Under the pieces are notes generated by a model. That model was not told the origin of the DNA. It was given only the letters and a program-made list of their open reading frames with translations, and ran no database searches. 64,000 nt of DNA from Fusibacter ferrireducens (lineage in GTDB: Bacteria > Bacillota > Clostridia > Peptostreptococcales > Acidaminobacteraceae), in assembly GCF_015352425.1 (NCBI RefSeq), contig NZ_JADKNH010000002.1, forward strand, positions 295,169-359,168. The letters run 5' to 3'. The position numbers and the translations under genes were made by a program. Shown here piece after piece: positions 17,334 through 24,947 of this stretch. Every line of letters begins with the position of its first letter. Within the stretch, counting starts at the first letter, position 1.

Positions 17334-18593
17334 TCAATTAAAAAAACTCATAAAAAGCATGAAATTCAATACAGCCAAAACAATGCCAATACCCCATAGC
17401 AAAATTTGATCTAAAATAGAATTTCTATACTTACCCATTACCTTTTTAGATGAGGTCAGATAAATTTGCAGAAATACCGTAACAGGCAGTTGAACGCTTA
17501 AAAGCATTTGACTGTAAATCAGACCTTTAAACGGGTCTGATATTAAGAATATAACCGCTGTGGCCAAACCCAATATAGTGGTCACGCCCACCTTGGTATG
17601 CATATCTTTAATATCATAAGGTTCATTGAACATACCTGAAAAAATCGATCCTCCAGCCATACCTGCTGTAATTGTAGAAGCAATCCCTGCAAATAGAAGT
17701 GCAATTGCAAAGATTAAACCCGCACCATTCCCCACTAGAGGTGTTAACATCTCCTTCGCCTGTCCGAGTTCCGTTACTTCGGCATGATGTGCATAAAAGG
17801 TCGTCGCGGCTAATATGATCATTGCACTGTTAATAGCCCATCCCACCAACATGGAAAGAAAGGTGTCGGTGAATTCATATTTCAGTTGCTTCTTAATGAC
17901 TGCATCGTCTTCTAAATTCCATTGTCTGCTCTGAATAATTTCTGAATGCAAAAATAAATTATGCGGCATGACAACAGCCCCTAGTACAGACATGACAATT
18001 GGCATTGAGCCTTGTGGGATTTGCACATGCGTCCAGCCATAAGCGGCTTCTGACCAGCTCACATGCACCAAACTGAGCTCATATAAAAATGACAACCCTA
18101 TAATTGAGACAAAACCGATAATCCACTTCTCCAGTTTCATATATGAATTTGAAAAAAGCATATATAGAATCAATGCCAAAATAACCACTGCGCCCATTTT
18201 AACAGGCACTTTGAATAAGAGTTCCAGTGCAATTGCGCCGCCCAATATCTCTGCCAAAGCGGTTGAAATAGCGGCAATAATCGCCGTTATCAATATGGGT
18301 TTTGCGAGCCATCCCTTTAAATTTTTATTTGCAGATTCAGCAAGACAATCCCCTGTGACGATTCCCAAATGTGCCACATTATGTTGTAGCATAATCAACA
18401 TTAAAGTGGATAAAGTGACCATCCATAGTAGCTTATAACCGTATTGCGATCCAGCGGCAATATTGGATGCCCAGTTACCGGGATCAATAAACCCCACAGT
18501 TACCAAAAGTCCTGGACCGATAAATTTTAAGAGTTCAATAATACCAAAATTAGGTTTATGATCTTTATTTTTGAGTTCTTTAATGATTTTCAT
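17334..18593 (-). CDS. mntH: NRAMP family divalent metal (Mn2+/Fe2+) importer
   Basis: A 419-residue proton-coupled metal importer with 11 hydrophobic segments. The two metal-binding helices are clear: FIDPGNWASN (helix 1) and VVMPHNLFLHS (helix 6), the latter with the Met that excludes hard ions. The start is the ATG at 18591-18593, 7 nt behind AGGAG; the upstream frame lacks a ribosome site. The leader (18594-18780) is unusually structured. Manganese is the common substrate of bacterial members; the neighbouring feo genes leave iron possible. Confidence 0.93.
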   Translation of the reverse strand: MKIIKELKNKDHKPNFGIIELLKFIGPGLLVTVGFIDPGNWASNIAAGSQYGYKLLWMVTLSTLMLIMLQHNVAHLGIVTGDCLAESANKNLKGWLAKPILITAIIAAISTALAEILGGAIALELLFKVPVKMGAVVILALILYMLFSNSYMKLEKWIIGFVSIIGLSFLYELSLVHVSWSEAAYGWTHVQIPQGSMPIVMSVLGAVVMPHNLFLHSEIIQSRQWNLEDDAVIKKQLKYEFTDTFLSMLVGWAINSAMIILAATTFYAHHAEVTELGQAKEMLTPLVGNGAGLIFAIALLFAGIASTITAGMAGGSIFSGMFNEPYDIKDMHTKVGVTTILGLATAVIFLISDPFKGLIYSQMLLSVQLPVTVFLQIYLTSSKKVMGKYRNSILDQILLWGIGIVLAVLNFMLFMSFFN

Positions 18594-18627
18594 ATGAGTG
18601 CTCCTATTTTTCATTTTGATGTCGTCA

Positions 18628-18770
18628 TAGCGAATACTTTATTAGAGTACGCTATTTTTATTAAAACAACAAGATTTGAGCCGAAAACTGTGAAGAGGAA
18701 TGTTCAACCTCAAACAGTGTCAGCGAAAATTGTTTTGAGACATCGGGAGATGGCTCAAATGTTGTTACTC
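18628..18770 (-). promoter_or_regulatory. Structured 5' region of the NRAMP gene
   Basis: Two nested inverted repeats lie upstream of mntH. AACAACATTTGAGCC (near 18751-18765) can pair with GGCTCAAAT-CT-TGTTGTT (near 18665-18683), enclosing a second CTCAAAACA/TGTTTGAG stem. Nearer the gene, ATAGCG-TACT pairs with AGTA-TTCGCTAT (18629-18657). I cannot match it to the yybP-ykoY manganese or NiCo riboswitch. It could be a protein-bound operator (MntR) or an RNA switch. Confidence 0.5.
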
Positions 18771-18782
18771 TGTAAAGGCTAC

Positions 18783-18822
18783 AAAAAAGCAATCACTACA
18801 TATTTCTATGCTCGTGATTGCT
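18783..18822 (-). terminator. Intrinsic terminator of the feo operon
   Basis: Stem AGCAATCAC/GTGATTGCT (18788-18796 with 18814-18822) followed on the minus strand by T6. It lies about 50 nt after the stop of the 83-residue gene. Confidence 0.85.
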
Positions 18823-18869
18823 CAAAATGACTCCATATGGAACCGTTTTAGACTTAGGGGCGCATCAAA

Positions 18870-19121
18870 CTAAAATATCATTTGTTCGACTTTTATAGAC
18901 TCTAGAGCACTTAGCTCTGTTATCATCGCCTTGATTTCATCTTCTTTATTTTGTATAAATTCCAAAATAATGAGTCCGTTTGAACTGCACTGACCCTCCA
19001 CAGAAGCCTCGTGAAGCCCCAACCTTGTCTTGATAATACAACCATGCTTTGTCAAAAGCTCTTGTACTTTTACCGCTTCCTGTTCACGATCCCCGACTTG
19101 GATGCCCATAATAACTCTCAT
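18870..19121 (-). CDS. Small ACT-like regulatory protein (resembles TM1266/hydrogenase-system regulator family)
   Basis: An 83-residue protein with the repeating pattern of small ferredoxin-fold (ACT-like) regulators: MRVIMGIQVGDREQEAVKVQ, then LLTKHGCIIKTRLGLHEA, then a strand with GLIILEF and the end SIKVEQMIF. It resembles clostridial proteins often annotated as iron-only hydrogenase system regulators. Two Cys are present (GCIIK and GQCSSNG). It follows the feoB genes by 150 nt and precedes the terminator, so it may sense iron or assist the Feo system; this is inference. Confidence 0.6.
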   Translation of the reverse strand: MRVIMGIQVGDREQEAVKVQELLTKHGCIIKTRLGLHEASVEGQCSSNGLIILEFIQNKEDEIKAMITELSALESIKVEQMIF

Positions 19122-19271
19122 ATAAATACCTCCAAATAATTTTTATGACAGTATTTGAATACCCAACTCATAACCGTTTTAAACTCTGGTCTATAACCGA
19201 AAAATACATATGCAATTAAGTCCCCATAATTTTAATTCACTAGAATTTCAAAGTTCTAGAATTCTAATGCT

Positions 19272-19436
19272 CTATAGTTTTAATTGAACAGGTGCTTCTT
19301 CTATGCTGTGACATTGCTTATTTAAACCACAGCCACTACAGCCGCCACATTTACTGTTTTTTAAATCTCTCTGTGTTCTTTTAGCCGCCCATATGAGTAA
19401 AGAAGCGATTAAAATCCCGACGATTATGGTTGACAT
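19272..19436 (-). CDS. FeoB-associated Cys-rich membrane protein
   Basis: A 54-residue protein starting at the ATG at 19434-19436, behind AGGAGG. One N-terminal membrane helix (STIIVGILIASLLIWAA) is followed by a basic stretch and the Cys motif CGGCSGCGLNKQC. This is the standard small partner of FeoB in Firmicutes, likely to pass or hold ferrous iron at the inner face of the channel, similar in position to FeoC. It starts 1 nt after the feoB stop codon, so it is translationally coupled. Confidence 0.9.
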   Translation of the reverse strand: MSTIIVGILIASLLIWAAKRTQRDLKNSKCGGCSGCGLNKQCHSIEEAPVQLKL

Positions 19437-19437
19437 A

Positions 19438-21405
19438 TTATGCCTCCTGTCCTATCTCACTTAATTGAGACAATTCTAATCTCTTGACATCCGCTCTTCT
19501 AATGCCCAAATAAACACCGCCAACAACAACTGCAAGGACTATCATTGCTGGGATAAAACCTTGTGCGAACTCTCCGTACACGAGCAATGTTCCCACTTGT
19601 GTAACAAGCAGTGCCAAGGTATAGCCAACGCCAAATTGAAAACCGAGTGCTCTCCCCAGCCATTTTTTTGATCCCAGTTCAGAATTCATTGCACCAATTG
19701 CCGCAAAGCAAGGGGGTGTGAATAAATTAAAAACAAGAAAAGCATAAGCTGTAACAGGTGTAAAAAATTGTGTGAGCACGCCTCCTGGCATATGCAGCGC
19801 ATCTGTACTGCCCACTGCCAAGAGCACAGCAAAAGTCGCAACGACGTTTTCTTTGGCAATAAAACCCGTTATAGTTGCCGCCGCCAATTGCCAGCCTGCA
19901 AATCCTAATGGGATCAACAATGGTGCAATTATAGAACCAACACCCGCTAAGATACTGGCACTTTGAACATCCACTGCTTGTAGATTCCAGCCGTAAGCCT
20001 GCATAAACCAAACCAGAGTATTCATCACAAGAATAATAGTGGACGCTTTATAAATAAAAGCCTTTGCTTTATCAAGCATTTGAGTAAAGGCATATTTAAG
20101 GCTAGGCATTTTATATTCTGGCAACTCCATTATAAACTGTGAGGTATTCTCCCAGACGAATAATTTTCGAAGTAAAAGCCCTCCTATGACAATCATAAAG
20201 ATTGCAATGACATACATGCTTGGCCCCACCCAGCTAGACTCTGGGAAAAAGGCAACCGAAAATAGAGCTATAATTGGCAATTTTGCACTACAAGGTACAA
20301 ACGGTGTTAAAATTGTTGTAATGCGTTTTTCGTTGAGATCCTCTATAGTCCTGGTTGCCATTATGCCTGGAATCGCACATCCCGATCCAACAATCATCGG
20401 AATAATAGATTTACCTGAAAGACCAATCTTTTTGAGATATCGATCCATAACCACTGCAACTCTCGCCATATACCCACTATCTTCAAGAAGTGACAGGCAA
20501 AAGAAGAGTACCATAATAAGAGGTAAGAAACCAACAACCGCACCGACACCGCCGATCATCCCATCCACAATAAGCGCCTGCATCAACGGATGGACCCCTA
20601 TGCCTTCAAGCAATTGATTTGCCGCTGTTGGAATTGTTTCACCAAAGAGAATGTCATTAAAATAACCTGATAAGTAGCCCCCTAAACCTTCAATTGAAAA
20701 GGCATAGACTGCCCACATCACCAGAAAGAAGATGGGGAGACCTAGATATTTATGTGCCACTATTCGATCCACTTTATCCGCAAATGTCACTTGGCTGGAT
20801 GCCACTTTTTTAACGATAAATTTAACGACTAAATCATTGATATACTTTTGACGATCCTGATCATTACTAAAACTCTTTACGCTTTTTCCTCTATTCTCCA
20901 AATCGGAGTGCATACTCGCTTCAGAAGCCGCTTCAATCAATTGTTTCAATCCTTTTTCTGAAGTGGCTGTTGTTTCGATAATCTTGCAGTGAAGTGATTC
21001 TTGGAGTCCTACAACATCAATATAATCCCCCTTTTTATTGACCAAATCCATCTTGTTGAGTGCAACGACCACTGGAATGCCAATCTCAATCAATTGTGTT
21101 GTAAAAAATAAACTTCGACTCAAATTGGTGGCATCAACGATGTTAATGATGACATCAGGCGATGCACTGAGCACAAAATCTCTTGTAATAGCCTCTTCAC
21201 CTGTAAATGGTGCAATGGAATACGCCCCCGGAAGATCCACCAATTTTATAGAATTATTCTTAATTTGATATTGTGCCTTTAGATCAGACTCTTTCTTATC
21301 TACAGTAACACCTGTCCAATTGCCTACATTCTCCCGTTTACCTGTCAAGGCATTGTATAAAGTTGTCTTTCCCGAATTTGGGTTCCCTGCTAATGCGATT
21401 TTCAT
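19438..21405 (-). CDS. feoB: Ferrous iron transport protein B
   Basis: A 655-residue GTP-dependent Fe2+ importer. The N-terminal G domain shows GNPNSGKTT (G1, residues 7-15), DLPGAYS (G3) and NKMD (G4). The membrane part has two Gate regions: the first around GSGCAIPGIMATRT with the conserved Cys, the second around FTPPCFAAIGAMNSELG. The start follows GGAGGG by 6 nt. It is separate from feoA by 252 nt that contain a second Fur box and a hairpin, so it has its own promoter. The FeoB-associated gene follows at once. Confidence 0.96.
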   Translation of the reverse strand: MKIALAGNPNSGKTTLYNALTGKRENVGNWTGVTVDKKESDLKAQYQIKNNSIKLVDLPGAYSIAPFTGEEAITRDFVLSASPDVIINIVDATNLSRSLFFTTQLIEIGIPVVVALNKMDLVNKKGDYIDVVGLQESLHCKIIETTATSEKGLKQLIEAASEASMHSDLENRGKSVKSFSNDQDRQKYINDLVVKFIVKKVASSQVTFADKVDRIVAHKYLGLPIFFLVMWAVYAFSIEGLGGYLSGYFNDILFGETIPTAANQLLEGIGVHPLMQALIVDGMIGGVGAVVGFLPLIMVLFFCLSLLEDSGYMARVAVVMDRYLKKIGLSGKSIIPMIVGSGCAIPGIMATRTIEDLNEKRITTILTPFVPCSAKLPIIALFSVAFFPESSWVGPSMYVIAIFMIVIGGLLLRKLFVWENTSQFIMELPEYKMPSLKYAFTQMLDKAKAFIYKASTIILVMNTLVWFMQAYGWNLQAVDVQSASILAGVGSIIAPLLIPLGFAGWQLAAATITGFIAKENVVATFAVLLAVGSTDALHMPGGVLTQFFTPVTAYAFLVFNLFTPPCFAAIGAMNSELGSKKWLGRALGFQFGVGYTLALLVTQVGTLLVYGEFAQGFIPAMIVLAVVVGGVYLGIRRADVKRLELSQLSEIGQEA

Positions 21406-21565
21406 TTTTTCCCTCCTCTTAGCAATGAAGTCAGCATATATTCATAAATTAACTACGAATAATCTCAACTTCATCTGCAAATACTATTTGTGATCAAAAT
21501 GTTTATACTAGTTTAATAGAACTCACGATTCTAGAATGGGCACTTTCTAGACAAAATAAATTTGC

Positions 21566-21584
21566 GATAACGATAATCATTATC
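21566..21584. promoter_or_regulatory. Fur box upstream of feoB
   Basis: The 19 bp beginning GATAACGATAAT match the classical Fur box (GATAATGATAATCATTATC) at 18 of 19 positions. It lies 160 bp upstream of the feoB start and makes iron repression of feoB, independent of feoA, likely. Confidence 0.85.
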
Positions 21585-21640
21585 ATTAAAATGGCAAAAA
21601 AATATACTTTTACATCCGGTTACATTTTATTGAAGTGCAT

Positions 21641-21678
21641 AAATCCATTATCAGCTCTCAATCTATGATAATGGATTT
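21641..21678 (-). promoter_or_regulatory. 13-bp hairpin spanning the feoA stop codon
   Basis: A perfect 13-bp inverted repeat (21641-21653 with 21666-21678) with a 12-nt loop covers the last codons and stop of feoA. There is no U-run after it, so it is more likely an RNA-stabilising or processing element, or a weak attenuator between feoA and feoB, than a standard terminator. Confidence 0.6.
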
Positions 21679-21873
21679 TGCCAAAGATTCGTCTATGGCG
21701 TATCTACCCTCTTTAATATTGATAATATAATTGCCTCCCAAAATAGAAATCAAAGTAATCGACTCCCCCTCAAAACACCCCAAACTAAACAGGAATCTTC
21801 GATTTTTTTCCTTGCCTTCAATCTTGACAATATTGACAGTTTGTCCTACTTTTGCTTTCGTTAGAAACATCAA
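21658..21873 (-). CDS. feoA: Ferrous iron transport protein A
   Basis: A 71-residue SH3-like protein of the FeoA family. It has the normal pattern: an opening strand with KVGQTVNIVKIEG, a loop reaching RRFLFSLGCFEGESITLI and a final strand NYIINIKEGRYAIDES. It is thought to bind the cytosolic part of FeoB and tune Fe2+ transport. The ribosome site is AAAGAGGTGA. A Fur box lies 70 bp upstream of the start. Confidence 0.92.
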   Translation of the reverse strand: MMFLTKAKVGQTVNIVKIEGKEKNRRFLFSLGCFEGESITLISILGGNYIINIKEGRYAIDESLAKSIIID

Positions 21874-21942
21874 ATCACCTCTTTCTAGCCTCTATTAACC
21901 GTTTAAATACATGTACTCAATAATATGTTTACCGTTCTACTT

Positions 21943-21961
21943 GATAAAGATTATCATAATC
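21943..21961. promoter_or_regulatory. Fur box upstream of feoA
   Basis: The 19 bp at 21943-21961 (GATAAAGATTATCATAATC) match the Fur consensus at 16 of 19 positions. It sits 70 bp upstream of feoA, as expected for an iron-repressed promoter. Confidence 0.82.
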
Positions 21962-22006
21962 ATTTGCAAGAGTCAATACTTCTCAAGCCTTTTAAAATAA
22001 AAAAAT

Positions 22007-22047
22007 GCTATACAAACCATTTTCAAAAGAATTTGTATAGCGTTTTT
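22007..22047 (-). terminator. Intrinsic terminator of the polysaccharide operon (bidirectional)
   Basis: Stem GCTATACAAA/TTTGTATAGC (22007-22016 with 22032-22041). On the minus strand it is followed by a T-rich run, 27 nt after the stop of the glycosidase-like gene. The plus strand also has T6. Confidence 0.85.
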
Positions 22048-22073
22048 TCAGATTTACATGAACACATCTCTTT

Positions 22074-24947
22074 TTATTCAATTTGATCAAAGTATGCGCC
22101 AATATTGATAAAGCCACGCTTTAATCGCGTTTTAAAACTAGGCACATCCCAAGTTTCCAGTGGTAAGTTCATATCCACAAGACGCATCTTGTCCTTTTGA
22201 ACTCTCAATCCAATCATTTCAATTTGAGTGGTTTCTATTTGATCTATTTTGTCTGGTATAAAGACACGTGAATCCCAGAGAATAGATCTCGACGATGGAT
22301 CAGATATCCCCAAGAGCCCGTATGGAATTCTTATGACAATTCGATGGTCCTCTATCCATATGCTATTTTGTGGTATGGACAAATCGCCTATATTGAGCTG
22401 GCTTAAATCCACGGTCAATTCTGGAACATAATTACCCGCTTTATCTGTGTTTTCAGGATTGACAAGCTGATTGAGGTGCTCAAAAGTCTCAAAGTCTTCT
22501 GGAATAGATTTATAATGTCCTTTAAGCCAGTTGTAACTCGGCGCAACTGATAAAGTGGGAGATGTATTAATCTCTATGAGATATTCAAAACTCTGCTCAG
22601 CTGTGGCACTCGAATCTTTCTCTGTATTTAAATCCAAAGCAATTTGGATCCCTTGGCTTAAATCTGGTTTTGTTTTAAATTGTAATTCTAGATAGATATG
22701 AGATGCATTTTGACCTGCGTTGACATATTCTAAATCCAAATACGGGCTATTGCTCGTAAATATGTTCTTATATTCTGGAGCCAATGCCTCATAGGCGAGC
22801 AAGCCATAATTTTGCTCAGGATCTAAAGTATTGTGCCATAATACTTGTCGCTCGTAAGGGATCATGTAAAATTCTGTCGTCCAAGTTTTCTTAGCCCATT
22901 CATCCATCCATTCAAAAATAATTGCACCGGAATAATGCTCATTGATAATGGCATCTGTCATGCGTATGATGAAATCAGCTTGCTCAGCCTCTGAGAGGCC
23001 ACCGTGATTTAAGCCATCCGGATTGAAATGCGATGTCACCGCACTAGTTGATATGCCATATTCTGCTACAACAGCTGGATAACGATGATTTTGATTCATA
23101 AACGCCTCCAAATAGCCTCCGTATCTAAAAACACCTTCGTCATCGTGATAAGAGGCATATAATTGTTCGTTGTTCATGAAATTAGGATAATTCGGATATA
23201 TATGGTATGCACCAAAAAAACCGTTAACCTGCTCTGTATGGATACCTATGTGATCAATATTCACCGACACTTTATCGTTAAATTGCAGACTTTTATCGCC
23301 GTTTATGTTCCACTCACTATCATGTGATAGTGAATCTAAAGTCGGCCAATTTACAATGCCAATCAAGGGATTGCCCTTATAAAATTCAGATTCTATATTT
23401 AAAGTATAGTCACATGAGGCTGCAAGCCATGCTTCAGTAGGTGATGCATTCTTCTCAGAATACATATATTCGCCCTGAAATTGGTAGCCTTCATTGAGTG
23501 CATTCGTCTCAATTACTTCTTCAGGTTCCATTTCACGTCCCACTAAATATCCTAAAAGATATGGAGAGACGTCATACGCGTAAAGACCATATGCTCGATA
23601 ATCTCTCTTGGGAATTTCAATATTCCCATGGATGGCATGAACAGCGTACTCAATTTCTCTTTTATAGACTTGGTTGTATGTTTCAGCTAAATAGTTCAAA
23701 TCCTCTGGATTTTCTTCTGGCCAAATCTCTTGTAGAAGATATATGGGCTCCGATGCTTTTTGATTGTATTCATAAAGCGCTTGATAAAAATTGGGCGGCA
23801 AAAGCGTATAAATTCTTATGGTGTTGATGCGAAGTGCCTCCATCTGGCTTAACCAGTTTAAATAAGTGACTTTATCCTGTGGAAACTCTGTAAAAAACTT
23901 GCCTGGGAGTGCCACTCCCAAATTAACGCCTTTGACAAAAAACGGATTTGTATCGCCTGTATTATCCCATTTAAAGATTGTTTTATCTTGAATTGTAAAT
24001 TCTGAAGAGGTCACTTGTATTGCATGCTCTTGATCTTGTGCTAGTTCGATAACGTGTTCAAAAAATGGCACTGTAAGCTGCCAAAATACCTGCTCTCCTG
24101 TGAACTTCTCATAAATTAATTTATGTTGCATCATCCAAACGATTAAATCATATTGGGGTTCTGCCAAAATCGAATTCGAAGTAAAATTACCCGCTAAATA
24201 GTAACCATTAAAATAATTTCTAGAAATGTGATATCCTGCTGGAAATTCATTTGTCAATTGGAATTGTGCTAGTTTTGCTTGCCCCTGATCTGTTGTCTTT
24301 AAATTGAATTGCGCAACGATTGGCACATCACCTTCTGTTATTTCAAAGACACCATAGTAGGGGATTTGTGTTTCACTGGCAAATTCATCTGAACTGACCA
24401 TCAGGGTACCACTGTAATCTTGCCCTTTAATCAAAACAATGATGTCTTCTTCATTACTGATAATGATGCCTTCACCATAGAATGGCCATTGACCTTCATG
24501 TTTTTGGCGATATTGAGAGATGATCTCAGCAGGAATATTCTCAATTTCACTCAACTCTTGATAGGTTTTTCCCACAAAACGACTGCTTCTCACACCAGTC
24601 AGATAATTGAGTTTTTCAGAAAGATATTTACTGGCATTCACTTGTTGATAAATAGATTCGAATACGACAATATTATGATTTATGTCTTCGCTATGATCCA
24701 ATTCTAAAAATTGCGAATCATTGATGAGCAAAAGATCGGGGTTTTTATCTGAGTCCCTTGCCCTGATTTTAAAATGATCCAGCAGCCAAATTGAAGCATC
24801 TTTTTTTTCACCATACTGTTTGATGACAACTTGGGAATCCGGTTTATTTTGAAAGGTTATTATTGGTATCACAATAAGGAGTCCAATCATAAATGTAATT
24901 AGAAATACAAACCCTTGAGCTGCCTTTGAAATCCATCTGTATTTCAT
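22074..24947 (-). CDS. Membrane-anchored glycoside hydrolase-like protein (TIM-barrel, clan GH-A type) of a polysaccharide synthase operon
   Basis: A 957-residue protein with one N-terminal membrane helix (about residues 11-31), so the rest faces outside. After about 300 residues of unassigned sequence, a (beta/alpha)8-like domain starts with FFVKGVNLGVALPGKFF and continues with INTIRIYTLLPPNFY. A probable catalytic Glu is in PAVVAEYGIS, with GREMEPEE as the other candidate and IIFEWMDEWAKKTW at the barrel end. The last 200 residues look like a beta-sandwich. It overlaps the glycosyltransferase gene by 4 nt (ATGA). Such hydrolases in synthase-dependent systems trim or release the growing polymer. 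The family number cannot be fixed by eye. Confidence 0.7.
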   Translation of the reverse strand: MKYRWISKAAQGFVFLITFMIGLLIVIPIITFQNKPDSQVVIKQYGEKKDASIWLLDHFKIRARDSDKNPDLLLINDSQFLELDHSEDINHNIVVFESIYQQVNASKYLSEKLNYLTGVRSSRFVGKTYQELSEIENIPAEIISQYRQKHEGQWPFYGEGIIISNEEDIIVLIKGQDYSGTLMVSSDEFASETQIPYYGVFEITEGDVPIVAQFNLKTTDQGQAKLAQFQLTNEFPAGYHISRNYFNGYYLAGNFTSNSILAEPQYDLIVWMMQHKLIYEKFTGEQVFWQLTVPFFEHVIELAQDQEHAIQVTSSEFTIQDKTIFKWDNTGDTNPFFVKGVNLGVALPGKFFTEFPQDKVTYLNWLSQMEALRINTIRIYTLLPPNFYQALYEYNQKASEPIYLLQEIWPEENPEDLNYLAETYNQVYKREIEYAVHAIHGNIEIPKRDYRAYGLYAYDVSPYLLGYLVGREMEPEEVIETNALNEGYQFQGEYMYSEKNASPTEAWLAASCDYTLNIESEFYKGNPLIGIVNWPTLDSLSHDSEWNINGDKSLQFNDKVSVNIDHIGIHTEQVNGFFGAYHIYPNYPNFMNNEQLYASYHDDEGVFRYGGYLEAFMNQNHRYPAVVAEYGISTSAVTSHFNPDGLNHGGLSEAEQADFIIRMTDAIINEHYSGAIIFEWMDEWAKKTWTTEFYMIPYERQVLWHNTLDPEQNYGLLAYEALAPEYKNIFTSNSPYLDLEYVNAGQNASHIYLELQFKTKPDLSQGIQIALDLNTEKDSSATAEQSFEYLIEINTSPTLSVAPSYNWLKGHYKSIPEDFETFEHLNQLVNPENTDKAGNYVPELTVDLSQLNIGDLSIPQNSIWIEDHRIVIRIPYGLLGISDPSSRSILWDSRVFIPDKIDQIETTQIEMIGLRVQKDKMRLVDMNLPLETWDVPSFKTRLKRGFINIGAYFDQIE

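Noticed and set aside
22074-24947. Naming the membrane-anchored protein as a specific GH family
   Set aside because: The barrel motifs are suggestive of clan GH-A but not enough to choose a family; catalytic activity itself is unproven.
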